A stretch of 49,848 nucleotides of DNA, taken from IMG/VR virus record IMGVR_UViG_3300028610_000388, positions 1 through 49,848 of that record; one strand, given 5' to 3'. The position numbers and the translations under genes are program-made. The stretch is from a virus. This document shows positions 34,622-41,089 of the stretch, in pieces; the first letter of the stretch is position 1, and each line of letters begins with the position of its first letter. The notes beneath the pieces were generated by a model. That model was not told the origin of the DNA and made no database searches. It saw nothing but the letters and a program-made list of their open reading frames with translations.

Positions 34622-35029
34622 CTATTCACTGGGAAATTGGACAGAAAATCTCCAGTGATTTTTGGTGGCTTCACTAAGCCCATCAACACACGCAGCTACA
34701 ACCTTACTTGACGTCTTCTTTGTTTGTAGCTGCCGGAGAAATTCTTTCTCCAATTCTGCCTGCTTGGATTCGGCCCATTGTTGCACTGCTTGCGTAGCAG
34801 CGTCCCTAATAAGCTTTTTACATAAGGCTTCTATGTACGTATACTTATTGTCGCTATCGTACTTAGAGCGATTGCAATTCTGATCCACTCTACAAGTAAG
34901 CGCAGCAGATACTACTTGCTCGACAACTGTTCGCTCAGAAGACAATGCCTCCGCAATAGCAGTTTGCACTTTTGTCTCAATTATACCCTTAATCAAATCT
35001 TCTGAAATCTTAATGTCGACTGTGTCCAT
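34622..35029 (-). CDS. Helical hypothetical protein
   Basis: 135 aa. Mostly helical, two Cys, no membrane segment (DLIKGIIETKVQTAIAEAL, QQWAESKQAELEKEFLRQLQ). Overlapped by the preceding short gene by 37 nt. Not recognised. Confidence 0.55.
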   Translation of the reverse strand: MDTVDIKISEDLIKGIIETKVQTAIAEALSSERTVVEQVVSAALTCRVDQNCNRSKYDSDNKYTYIEALCKKLIRDAATQAVQQWAESKQAELEKEFLRQLQTKKTSSKVVAACVDGLSEATKNHWRFSVQFPSE

Positions 35030-35196
35030 CTGTCATTCTCCGGTTCTAAGGTTTCAATATTGCGAGCGGACGTCCATGCCCTACCCTGGTGGGTGGCCAT
35101 CCTACATATTGGCCGGCTCGCGTTGTTTGTATCGGACGGCGGTTTGACTGAAAACGGGGAAGTACCGCCGCCCTTTGGTTTAGTAGCCCATATCAC
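34993..35196 (-). CDS. 67-aa hypothetical protein downstream of the tRNA
   Basis: GTG 35196 with AAAGGA 4 nt upstream. Polar, Pro/Ser/Arg-rich with no clear fold (KPKGGGTSPFSVKPPSD). It starts 29 nt after the tRNA and overlaps the next gene by 37 nt. Coding is plausible but not certain. Confidence 0.4.
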   Translation of the reverse strand: MIWATKPKGGGTSPFSVKPPSDTNNASRPICRMATHQGRAWTSARNIETLEPENDRWTQSTLRFQKI

Positions 35197-35224
35197 ACCA
35201 TCCTTTCTGTTGCAATGTACGGAC

Positions 35225-35297
35225 TGGGTCCGGCGGGTCTCGAACCCGCACCCACACCGTTATAAGCGATGCGCTCTACCAATTGAGCTACGGACCC
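35225..35297 (-). tRNA. tRNA-Ile (anticodon UAU)
   Basis: Full cloverleaf on the minus strand: acceptor GGGTCCG/CGGACCC with discriminator A, D-arm GCTC..GAGC with GGTA loop, anticodon stem CATCG/CGGTG and loop CTTATAA (anticodon TAT), and T-arm GCGGG-TTCGAGA-CCCGC. CCA is not encoded. It would read AUA, frequent in this genome, so it may supplement a scarce host tRNA. The only convincing tRNA in the window. Confidence 0.95.
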
Positions 35298-35362
35298 TAA
35301 AAGCCAGCCTCTCAGCAGTGAGCGTCAATGCCGACTTTCGTATAGGAGGTTCTTGGTAAAAA

Positions 35363-35498
35363 GTAGATTGAAAGACGGGCAGGATTCGGACACCTGCGAA
35401 GTTCGGATTTAACTACCTGCGACATTGGTTAACAGGTTAGCCGCCGTCATGTTCCACACATGAGCGTTACTCATCTACGCCGCCGCCTTCCAATCTAC
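35363..35498 (-). ncRNA. 136-nt structured RNA candidate closed by a 16-bp helix
   Basis: On the minus strand GTAGATTGGAAGGCGG (35498-35483) pairs over all 16 positions with CCGTCTTTCAATCTAC (35378-35363). Two pairs are G-U, which would be A-C mismatches on the plus strand, so the RNA is from the minus strand. Abutting the helix is a T-arm-like hairpin (GCAGG, 9-nt loop TGTCCGAAT, CCTGC). Inside are ATGAG/CTCAT and CATGT/ACATG hairpins and a 21-codon ORF (MSNAHVWNMTAANLL...). TTTTT follows the 3' end. It lies 65 nt upstream of the tRNA. Confidence 0.6.
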
Positions 35499-35507
35499 GT
35501 AAAACTA

Positions 35508-35574
35508 TAGGGACGGACACCCGATCATAAGCCGGACTGCATGGCTACTTCGCCACCGATAAAGCCCGCCCCTA
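35508..35574 (-). ncRNA. Second small structured RNA candidate
   Basis: TAGGGGCGG (35574-35566) pairs with CCGTCCCTA (35516-35508), nine pairs with one G-U that is only possible on the minus strand. Inside, GTGGC/GCCAT or AGCC/GGCT hairpins can form. It ends 9 nt before the 16-bp-closed element, and TTTT follows soon after. Tandem placement before the tRNA suggests a degenerate tRNA-like array or a new RNA. About 48 nt upstream to the next gene are empty. Confidence 0.4.
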
Positions 35575-35622
35575 CACTTTTGATTATTAACTTGTCATAA
35601 AGAGCTTTACTGCCGTGCGGGT

Positions 35623-35772
35623 CTATTCAGGGTCCGCTCCGTGCGGTGATCCGGTCTCGCGTATACATGGCTTGCACAATCGCGGATGTCCCGGCTCTTG
35701 CTCATCTACGACCGTTCCGCATCGCTCGCAAAGATACCCTTCAATCATCATGTCTGCTACTTCGCCCATCAT
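35623..35772 (-). CDS. 49-aa zinc-ribbon microprotein, paralogue 1
   Basis: ATG 35772 overlaps the preceding stop (ATGA); GGAG upstream. MGEVADMMIEGYLCERCGTV ... LCKPC: two Cys-X2-Cys knuckles in under 50 residues. Closely similar to the 54-aa protein at 36424-36588 (shared MG-VADM-IEG-LCE-CG and a second knuckle after a PR). A small zinc ribbon family of unknown function. Confidence 0.65.
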   Translation of the reverse strand: MMGEVADMMIEGYLCERCGTVVDEQEPGHPRLCKPCIRETGSPHGADPE

Positions 35773-36212
35773 TCCGCTCCCTTCTCTAGTGGTGGGACTA
35801 TTTCGTGGCCAGTTGTATCGTACTTAGACAAGGCTGCAATCTTTGAATGCGTTCCATATTGAGTTGTCACTACCCATGTTAATTCCTGTTCGTCCCAAGA
35901 TACCTCACGACACTCGTCGGTTGTGCATCCTTGTATCAGGTCCCCGCCCTGCATCGCCCCCTTACTGCCGAAGATTTTGTCTCCGTGCCTATCGAGTCGG
36001 CCTGTGAACTCGGCTGCGGTCTCGATGGCGATTTCGATTAGTCCGCTCTTGATGCAATAATCACCCGAGCACCTTGTTTCCTCGATGGAACAACGAGCGC
36101 TATCGAATATGAAATATTGATCTTCATACTTATCATAAAGAAGCGACCCCTCCACTAGATTGCCAGGCGTTCGTTCTGCTATGGGTAGGGCTTTGGGGTA
36201 GGCTCTTATCAT
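35769..36212 (-). CDS. YopX-like protein 1
   Basis: 147 aa, TAATG overlap with the preceding gene. The end of the central region (AAEFTGRLDRHGDKIF ... GGDLIQG) matches the EFTGLKDKNGKDIYEGD signature of the YopX family found across phages, and the C-terminus has SWDEQELTWVV. Role unknown. A second YopX-like gene lies at 41523-41954. Confidence 0.6.
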   Translation of the reverse strand: MIRAYPKALPIAERTPGNLVEGSLLYDKYEDQYFIFDSARCSIEETRCSGDYCIKSGLIEIAIETAAEFTGRLDRHGDKIFGSKGAMQGGDLIQGCTTDECREVSWDEQELTWVVTTQYGTHSKIAALSKYDTTGHEIVPPLEKGAE

Positions 36213-36418
36213 TATAGCTCCTCTAGGAATTCTATGGTTATGCGGACGCGGTGCTTGCTGCCTGTTATCATTTTCTTAGCAATTCCGAATGCGCGACAAA
36301 ATGCTGTTACGCAAAATGTTCGAGCGCCCCATCCATTCAAATACTCTATTTGCACAGGAGCCCAGTCAAATGAGCCTCTGGCCAAGATAAACTCTTTACT
36401 GTATTTCTTCTTTGCCAT
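36212..36418 (-). CDS. Small basic hypothetical protein
   Basis: 68 aa; GAGG 9 nt upstream. MAKKKYSKEFILARGSFDWA ... RVRITIEFLEEL; its end overlaps the YopX start. Basic, mixed alpha/beta. The 20 bp around its start are repeated exactly before the gene at 36588. Confidence 0.55.
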   Translation of the reverse strand: MAKKKYSKEFILARGSFDWAPVQIEYLNGWGARTFCVTAFCRAFGIAKKMITGSKHRVRITIEFLEEL

Positions 36419-36423
36419 AATCG

Positions 36424-36588
36424 TTACCTCTTCTGTCTTTTCGATGCTTCTCTGCGACGACGTTCTTTCTTAGATAACGGTCCTTCGCAGGAACTACATT
36501 TTCGCGGATAGCCAACTTCGTCACCTATATAACCACCGCACTGCTCGCACAGTACGCCTTCTATTATCATATCAGCTACGTCGCCCAT
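36424..36588 (-). CDS. 54-aa zinc-ribbon microprotein, paralogue 2
   Basis: ATG 36588 with GAGG upstream. MGDVADMIIEGVLCEQCGGY ... RKCSSCEG followed by a basic tail (KKERRRREASKRQKR). Paralogue of the 49-aa protein at 35623-35772; here the tail is longer and very basic, suggesting nucleic-acid contact. Confidence 0.65.
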   Translation of the reverse strand: MGDVADMIIEGVLCEQCGGYIGDEVGYPRKCSSCEGPLSKKERRRREASKRQKR

Positions 36589-36593
36589 AATCG

Positions 36594-36941
36594 TTACCTC
36601 TTCTCTTTCTGCATCTTGAGGAACTTCTTGTGCATACGGTGGAGCTTGGCTAGGAATTTGACGGGGTTCTCATAATAGTCGTACACTATACTCATGCAAT
36701 CAAAGTCAGGATCAATAGTAACCGCAGGACAAGGGCTACAGCTACCATCTCGGTTGCGTTTCATGTAATCACAAAAGAAGCAGTCTAAATATAACTTATA
36801 ACCATGCTCTTTGAGCCAGGCCTCTTTGAGTTTCTCTATGTCCCGCTCATCCCCCGCCTCAATCCTCTCTACGATCCACTCCCACATCTCGATACAGAGA
36901 CGCCAGACGGTTGCTATTCGCATTCCCTTTGTAGTCCTCAT
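36594..36941 (-). CDS. Hypothetical protein with Cys-rich centre
   Basis: 115 aa, ATGA overlap with the preceding gene. Contains CFFCDYMKRN and CSPCPAVTIDPDFDC (residues about 54-81), then YYENPVKFLAKLHRMHKKFL. Five or more Cys suggest a metal site. Pattern resembles small phage proteins of unknown role. Confidence 0.6.
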   Translation of the reverse strand: MRTTKGMRIATVWRLCIEMWEWIVERIEAGDERDIEKLKEAWLKEHGYKLYLDCFFCDYMKRNRDGSCSPCPAVTIDPDFDCMSIVYDYYENPVKFLAKLHRMHKKFLKMQKEKR

Positions 36942-37312
36942 AATAGTCCTTCCAAGACTTCAAGCATCTTGTGAGCGGCCTTCTGCCAGCGTTTCCATTC
37001 TGGGGAGGTTGTGAGAGTGTTACTACAAATGTGGAATGATGCTAATTCGGCTTCATTCCAAGCAGAATGTCCAGTCAGACATCCGTTACCGTTAAGGATG
37101 AGAAGGCAACTCTCAATACAATCATGTATCCCATAATCGTAGTATCGCTCACACAAGGCACATCTCGTAGTCATTAGTGCATTGTCATATTCGCACAACT
37201 CTTCCGGCGTAGCCCTACACAACTGCCGCCAATGGACAATAGATGCCCTGAGTGCCGCCTTCGGGCCGTTGGCCGCTGCACGCTTAACTGTTTCTCGTGT
37301 TTGCCATTTCAT
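36938..37312 (-). CDS. Hypothetical Cys-rich protein
   Basis: 124 aa. Helical N-terminus, then CALCERYYDYGIHDCIESC (about residues 51-69), a compact Cys cluster, and a helical end. No ribosome site as strong as elsewhere; ends in an ATGA overlap. Confidence 0.55.
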   Translation of the reverse strand: MKWQTRETVKRAAANGPKAALRASIVHWRQLCRATPEELCEYDNALMTTRCALCERYYDYGIHDCIESCLLILNGNGCLTGHSAWNEAELASFHICSNTLTTSPEWKRWQKAAHKMLEVLEGLL

Positions 37313-37328
37313 CTTTCAGTTTATCCTT

Positions 37329-37553
37329 TCAGCCAAGGAAGGGTTCCGGTTCATATTCTTTTGGCTTCAACATCGCCATTAAGGCATCCGTGACTTCTTG
37401 TCCATACCGTGCCGTCACAAGTAGTCTACCTGCTAAAAAGGTAAGGTCTTCTACGTCTTGCTTCGTAAGAATCGCCCCTCCCACATACTTCTCTGGGTCT
37501 ATATCCAAGGCGACATGATCCATGTGTCCTATCATATCTCTGTCTATTTCCAT
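37329..37553 (-). CDS. Hypothetical acidic protein
   Basis: 74 aa, ATGA overlap with the upstream gene. Residues 1-24 acidic, then helix LTKQDVEDLTFLAGRLLVTA. No Cys, no membrane segment. Not recognised. Confidence 0.55.
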   Translation of the reverse strand: MEIDRDMIGHMDHVALDIDPEKYVGGAILTKQDVEDLTFLAGRLLVTARYGQEVTDALMAMLKPKEYEPEPFLG

Positions 37554-37855
37554 CAGTTCATCCTTTCATAAAATGCCCGGCCGGACTCGTTGCGGAGGGG
37601 TGTGACAGGCGGAGTCCGGCGCGGGCGGTGCATCTTGCCAATTTGCTGCGCAACCTTGAGCTTGCGTGCAGGAGTAAAGAAGTGATCGGCAAGATGGTTA
37701 TTGGCAAAGCCCGACGGCGAGATGAATCGACGAAGACTACGCCGCCGTCGGGGTGAAACACTCCCATCCCGTCGGCATACTCCCGGATTGAGATGGGGCA
37801 AAATGCATCCCTGCTGAAAAGTTTCCAATCGAGTCTGTATTGTAGTCTTCGTCAT
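37553..37855 (-). CDS. Uncertain basic ORF, possibly frame-disrupted
   Basis: 100 aa from ATG 37855 without a ribosome site; a GTG sits three codons upstream. The second half (SGFANNHLADHFFTPARKLK) reads like protein. In the first half, however, a different frame reads more naturally (DAFCPISIREYADGMG, VFHPDGGVVFVDSS). This suggests a shifted gene or an indel near 37725. The ATGA overlap with the next gene favours the frame given. Confidence 0.4.
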   Translation of the reverse strand: MTKTTIQTRLETFQQGCILPHLNPGVCRRDGSVSPRRRRSLRRFISPSGFANNHLADHFFTPARKLKVAQQIGKMHRPRRTPPVTPLRNESGRAFYERMN

Positions 37856-37946
37856 AGCAATCACAATCGTAACGATTATAGCTTCTGTGTCAAATCAATT
37901 CCGGGCAAAATCTACTTCTGCGCAAGATGGCGGTTTCTGTTCTTGT

Positions 37947-38096
37947 TCACGCAAAGAACGGCACAACCCACTGGACAATCTTGACAATGGCCGAGACAAT
38001 CATAATCCAGAGTGATAGCCCGAGTAGTATAATACCTATCTTCCAGCCGTTGAAAACGAATTGAGCATCGTAGTCGTGTGGGTCTCGTTCATTCAT
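37947..38096 (-). CDS. 49-aa membrane microprotein
   Basis: ATG 38096 with AAAGGAG 6 nt upstream. Short polar start, then one hydrophobic helix (IGIILLGLSLWIMIVSAIV) and a hydrophobic end. Probably an inner-membrane peptide. The 91 nt downstream to 37855 show no supported gene. Confidence 0.55.
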   Translation of the reverse strand: MNERDPHDYDAQFVFNGWKIGIILLGLSLWIMIVSAIVKIVQWVVPFFA

Positions 38097-38107
38097 GGTT
38101 TACTCCT

Positions 38108-38311
38108 TTATTGCTTTGTATCCATGTACTCGCGAACTGATTCCATAGAAGCAACGGGGTGTTCTCGTAGGAAGCTTGATATCGTAGCCATCCCTATGGC
38201 AACGAGGTCAATGCAAGTACTAATCGGAAGCTCAGGGTGCATTTCCACTGCCATCTCGATTGCTGCATCACGAAACCCGTCGAGGTCTGCTTGCTGTTGC
38301 TTATTCAGCAT
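38108..38311 (-). CDS. Hypothetical helical protein
   Basis: 67 aa from ATG 38311 (AAAGGA upstream); a longer upstream ORF would overlap the preceding gene. Helical (QQQADLDGFRDAAIEMAVEM). Not recognised. Confidence 0.55.
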   Translation of the reverse strand: MLNKQQQADLDGFRDAAIEMAVEMHPELPISTCIDLVAIGMATISSFLREHPVASMESVREYMDTKQ

Positions 38312-38768
38312 GAGTCTTTCCTTTCTTCGCAAGGGCGGATTCGAAAGATTCATCCATGATTTGCAGTAACGCTTCGTTGGTTGCAACGGAATCGTCAGGT
38401 CGCGGCATGGACATTATTGCAATTGTCGTGCGAGCATTTGTTATCGCGTCCAGCAGGACCTTGATTGTCTTTTGGTCCTGGGCGTAGGAGTTGCAGGCTA
38501 GAGCGATATACTTTAGATACGCTAGTCGTGCCTTATCATTCCAGTCATCCACGTCACCCATTATCAGGGCGGCAGTTCTCTTGCCTCCGATAGATAGCAT
38601 GAACAATTTGTCATCTATGATAATTGGTAGATCGAATGGTGCTTTCGGTGTGTGTTCCTCTGGCATGGTCTTCTCGCAAACACAGCAGAGATAGGCGACT
38701 GGGCCTTCGCTTAATTGCTTTAGGATTAACGGTCTTTGGCATTTAGGGCATCGTGGCATCTCTCTCAT
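38301..38768 (-). CDS. Zinc-ribbon hypothetical protein
   Basis: 155 aa. N-terminal ribbon PRCPKCQRPL ... YLCCVCEK (residues about 5-33) then a mixed domain with IGGKRTAALIMGDVDDWNDK. GGAG lies very close to ATG 38768; ATG 38759 is an alternative start. Not recognised. Confidence 0.6.
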   Translation of the reverse strand: MREMPRCPKCQRPLILKQLSEGPVAYLCCVCEKTMPEEHTPKAPFDLPIIIDDKLFMLSIGGKRTAALIMGDVDDWNDKARLAYLKYIALACNSYAQDQKTIKVLLDAITNARTTIAIMSMPRPDDSVATNEALLQIMDESFESALAKKGKTHAE

Positions 38769-38787
38769 TCTCCTTTCAAAGTTTCAG

Positions 38788-38997
38788 TCATTCCTCCGCC
38801 TGTCTTTGAGACTTCGATCTATACGGACTTTTGCACGTCGGACAGCGGAGGTGTGGTATATCCTCGACTCGTGCCACTGTCACAAGCTTCTTAATGTAGA
38901 GGTCGATACTGCTTGAACAATTAGGGCACGTAAGGGACGCCTTGTAATATGCGTGGCCGTCAAAATATGTCCGACCACTGTGAGCATATAAAAACAT
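38788..38997 (-). CDS. Zinc-ribbon microprotein
   Basis: 69 aa. CPNC (about residue 24) and CPTC (about 53) form a clear four-Cys ribbon. Basic tail. Preceded by one of the GC-rich leader elements ending CTTTAGAGAGG. Confidence 0.6.
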   Translation of the reverse strand: MFLYAHSGRTYFDGHAYYKASLTCPNCSSSIDLYIKKLVTVARVEDIPHLRCPTCKSPYRSKSQRQAEE

Positions 38998-38999
38998 TG

Positions 39000-39063
39000 C
39001 ATATCCTCTCTAAAGGTGCCACCCTACCGGGAACCGCGAAGAAGTGCAGGCCTCGGCGGGCAG
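39000..39063 (-). promoter_or_regulatory. GC-rich leader with hairpins and AGAGAGG ribosome site
   Basis: On the minus strand CCGCCGAGG ... TTCCCGGT can pair imperfectly, GGT-GGC-ACC follows, then CTTTAGAGAGG before ATG 38997. Shares layout and motifs with the leaders before 39623, 46355 (CTTTAGAGAGGA) and 48099. Confidence 0.4.
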
Positions 39064-39071
39064 CGTTAGAA

Positions 39072-39344
39072 CTACAACCTATCGCAAACGGCAGATTGTT
39101 GCAAAGAGAGAACCTTTGCTTTGAGCATGATAATCTGCTCTTTCCGTAACTGTTTCTTCTTTTTACTCTCTATTCTGCGACTTTCTTGTTCTTGCCTCAT
39201 CTTGTCTTGGGCCTCTGGGCCTCTTTCGCTCACGGCCATCATTAAAACGTCGCACATCATTTCGCCAGCAGCATCTTTATCAATCCATGCATCTAGGGCT
39301 TCCATGACAATACCCCACTCTTGCTCACTTAATTTCGTGTCCAT
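39072..39344 (-). CDS. Hypothetical helical protein
   Basis: 90 aa, ATG 39344. Acidic N-terminal half (LSEQEWGIVMEALDAWID), then a Lys/Arg/Glu helix (QESRRIESKKKKQLRKEQII). Looks like a small DNA- or protein-binding helix. Not recognised. Confidence 0.55.
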   Translation of the reverse strand: MDTKLSEQEWGIVMEALDAWIDKDAAGEMMCDVLMMAVSERGPEAQDKMRQEQESRRIESKKKKQLRKEQIIMLKAKVLSLQQSAVCDRL

Positions 39345-39383
39345 TAGAAATCCCTCTCGGTTTGGTACTCTGATTGTGATTGA

Positions 39384-39623
39384 TTAGCCGTTGTCATTCT
39401 TTTGTGTAAGCCACGCCTTCACGATAGCGGGCGAGCCGTGGCACGTACTAGGAATATTGTTGTAGATGTAGTTGCAGATATCGAACATATCACGAAGATT
39501 GTCCGAGTCAGCCCGGCCAAATGCGCCCATCAAATCATTTTCTAAGACTAGCCGTAGAAAGTTTCCTGTCGGACAGTGTTCTTTCGCGTAACGATCAATT
39601 GACATCTTGATATCTATTCTCAT
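39384..39623 (-). CDS. Conserved small phage protein
   Basis: 79 aa, ATG 39623 with GAGAGGG upstream. CPTGNFLRLVLENDLMGAFG, RADSDNLRDMFDICNYIYNN and IPSTCHGSPAIVKAWL form a pattern I recognise as recurring in many phages without assigned function. First full-size gene of the leftward operon. Confidence 0.65.
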   Translation of the reverse strand: MRIDIKMSIDRYAKEHCPTGNFLRLVLENDLMGAFGRADSDNLRDMFDICNYIYNNIPSTCHGSPAIVKAWLTQKNDNG

Positions 39624-39627
39624 AATC

Positions 39628-39738
39628 TTACCCTCTCAAAAGGTGCCGCACCACCGGGAGCAGATTATCGGCAGAAGGTTTGTCCCCGGCGGGCGACGTG
39701 AATATTAAAGTCAGGATGATTAGTTTGCCGATAACCAT
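39628..39738 (-). CDS. 36-aa leader peptide with hydrophobic N-terminus
   Basis: ATG 39738 lies 7 nt after a -10 box, so it may be leaderless. 36 codons (MVIGKLIILTLIFTSPAGDK ... LLPVVRHLLRG) end at TAA 39628, 4 nt before the ATG of the next gene, whose ribosome site lies in the last codons. The RNA can pair TTATCGGCA with TGCCGATAA (39726-39734 with 39665-39673). A coupled leader peptide is the simplest reading; a noncoding leader is the alternative. Confidence 0.45.
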   Translation of the reverse strand: MVIGKLIILTLIFTSPAGDKPSADNLLPVVRHLLRG

Positions 39739-39745
39739 GATTTCT

Positions 39746-39774
39746 ATAATATCGACCAATCTCAAACATAGCAA
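39746..39774 (-). promoter_or_regulatory. Leftward early promoter
   Basis: Minus strand TTGCTA (39774-39769), 17-nt spacer, TATTAT (39751-39746). Drives the long leftward operon. It diverges from the rightward promoter at 39796-39823; the two -35 regions are about 20 bp apart, so a single bound regulator could control both. Confidence 0.65.
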
Positions 39775-39795
39775 GAGTTATTTTTGAGAATTATC

Positions 39796-39823
39796 TTGCA
39801 TAAGGTAAGATATTTACTATAAT
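39796..39823 (+). promoter_or_regulatory. Rightward promoter for the RHH regulator
   Basis: TTGCAT (39796-39801), 16-nt spacer, perfect TATAAT (39818-39823). It precedes the ribbon-helix-helix gene by 46 nt. A second, weaker set (TTGAGA, 16 nt, TAAGAT) overlaps it upstream. Confidence 0.65.
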
Positions 39824-39869
39824 GTGCGATAGTGAATCAGAAACGTATATTCTACTAAAGGAAAAAATT

Positions 39870-40022
39870 ATGGCAAACGCAAAGAAAAGTTTAACGAAGC
39901 GCGTGGTTCATCTTGATTTGCCCGTCAAGATATGGAAAAGGTTCCTGCACTGGTGCGTCGAACAGGGGCATTCAAGCTTGACGGCGGGGATTAAAGAGTT
40001 GATTCGGGAAAAGGTGAAATGA
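39870..40022 (+). CDS. Ribbon-helix-helix (Arc/CopG-like) regulator
   Basis: 50 aa from ATG 39870 with AAAGGA upstream; an earlier in-frame ATG at 39822 falls inside the promoter -10. TKRVVHLDLPVKIWKRFLHW then GHSSLTAGIKELIREKVK follows the strand-helix-helix layout of RHH repressors, which bind DNA as dimers. Its position beside two divergent promoters suggests control of the early switch. The next gene overlaps by ATGA. Confidence 0.65.
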   Translation: MANAKKSLTKRVVHLDLPVKIWKRFLHWCVEQGHSSLTAGIKELIREKVK

Positions 40023-40579
40023 AACATATCGTTCTGACGCAAGGGAAAAGTGCGGTTGTAGATGATGATGATTTTGAATTAGTGAATCGTTTTAGATGGT
40101 ATGCTGTTAATTGCTCCGGCATAATCTATGCGAAAACGGGTTCTAGTTATGCGAGTACGCATATCAATGGAAAGCGTAAGAGATGGCAGGCACACATGTA
40201 TTTGCATCGTTTTTTGCTACACCCACCTGAAGGCTTTGTTGTTGACCACAAAAATAGCAATCCACTAGATTGCAGGCGTGATAATATGCGCATCTGCAAA
40301 CAAAAGCACAATACGTACAATCGTAGAAAGTTAACGATTGGCCAGAGTAAGTATAAGGGTATTAAGTTTCATGGCCGTGACTGTATATGGGAAGCGCATA
40401 TACAAATAGAAGGGCGGCGGTATTACCTGGGACGTTCACGTAACGAAACTCTCGCAGCATTGCTTTACGACAAAGGCGCTTGTGAATTATTTGGGGAGTA
40501 CGCTTCATTAAACTTTCCCCGAATAGAAACAAAGCCCTCCGTGGCTAACGCCCATCCTTACTTGTCGTCGATGGTGTGA
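40019..40579 (+). CDS. HNH homing endonuclease with AP2-like domain
   Basis: 186 aa, ATGA overlap. HMYLHRFLLHPPEGFVVDHK-NSNPLDCRRDNMRIC (about residues 60-100) is the HNH_3 nuclease core. Then GQSKYKGIKFHGRDCIWEAH ... YLGRSRNETLAALLYD (about 118-165) is the AP2-like DNA-binding part common in phage free-standing homing endonucleases. Probably selfish; its insertion behind the RHH gene is recent enough to keep translation coupling. Confidence 0.85.
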   Translation: MKHIVLTQGKSAVVDDDDFELVNRFRWYAVNCSGIIYAKTGSSYASTHINGKRKRWQAHMYLHRFLLHPPEGFVVDHKNSNPLDCRRDNMRICKQKHNTYNRRKLTIGQSKYKGIKFHGRDCIWEAHIQIEGRRYYLGRSRNETLAALLYDKGACELFGEYASLNFPRIETKPSVANAHPYLSSMV

Positions 40580-40734
40580 TCCTCGACGTAGGTTGCGCCC
40601 GATCTTATATCAGACGCCATGCCGTGCATTGTCTGCATACAGCCTGAGTTCGTGAACGCCACGACTGCCAACAACCCAATTGCGATAGCCGTAATCAACC
40701 ATCCGACAACCCTACACTGATTCTCCTCATTCAT
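40558..40734 (-). CDS. Small membrane/lipoprotein-like protein
   Basis: 58 aa, ATG 40734 with AAAGG upstream, ATG overlapping the preceding stop. One hydrophobic helix (VVGWLITAIAIGLLAVVAFT) followed by SGCMQTMHGMASDIRSG; the Cys after Ser-Gly and the DIRSGATY-like tail recall entericidin-type lipopeptides. Convergent, with a 22-nt overlap, to the HNH-AP2 gene. Confidence 0.5.
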   Translation of the reverse strand: MNEENQCRVVGWLITAIAIGLLAVVAFTNSGCMQTMHGMASDIRSGATYVEDHTIDDK

Positions 40735-40915
40735 CTTCTTTCCTTTCTTTTAGACATTCGATTTTCCGGTGGCAAAACTCAATCGCAAGCCAATACTCCA
40801 TGAACGCTCGCTGACTCGCCATTGGGAATGCCGCCCACAATGCGTTTAACTGATCTTGGTATTGTTCTATCGTTCTCATGGCATCTACTTCGACTATTTC
40901 AAATCGAGTCTTCAA
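40727..40915 (-). CDS. Small hypothetical protein
   Basis: 62 aa as a TTG-initiated ORF, or 50 aa from ATG 40879; neither start has a good ribosome site. Helical (MRTIEQYQDQLNALWAAFPM, CHRKIECLKERKEDE). Its stop overlaps the next start, which supports coding. Confidence 0.45.
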   Translation of the reverse strand: MKTRFEIVEVDAMRTIEQYQDQLNALWAAFPMASQRAFMEYWLAIEFCHRKIECLKERKEDE

Positions 40916-40943
40916 TCTATTTGAGATTTATTCTGGAATTGTT

Positions 40944-40972
40944 TTGACAGATCGCGGCGGAGGTGTTAGAAT
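40944..40972 (+). promoter_or_regulatory. Strong sigma70 promoter
   Basis: Consensus TTGACA (40944-40949), 17-nt spacer, TAGAAT (40967-40972). The best promoter match in the window. It drives the rightward genes from 41090 to the methyltransferases. An ATG lies 6 nt after the -10. Confidence 0.75.
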
Positions 40973-40978
40973 TCTGTG

Positions 40979-41080
40979 ATGGACGTTAGAAATCAAAGTG
41001 TAATCATGCTTACAATCCCTGGGTCGGGCCATTTCTTTTTGTTTCTGGCGTCCAAACCGGCCTGGGGAGTTTTCTATTAG
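40979..41080 (+). CDS. 33-aa leader ORF at the transcription start
   Basis: ATG at the expected +1 of the TTGACA/TAGAAT promoter; 33 codons (MDVRNQSVIMLTIPGSGHFF...) ending TAG 41080, just before the ribosome site of the next gene. It has a hydrophobic second half and no ribosome site of its own. Either a leaderless leader peptide or chance. Confidence 0.35.
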   Translation: MDVRNQSVIMLTIPGSGHFFLFLASKPAWGVFY

Positions 41081-41089
41081 GAGAGAATA

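Noticed and set aside
35363-35498. Possible tmRNA or long-variable-arm tRNA
   Set aside because: The T-loop has 9 nt and lacks the standard sequence, no D-arm GG, no proper anticodon loop, and no tag ending in Ala-Ala; kept only as an unclassified RNA.
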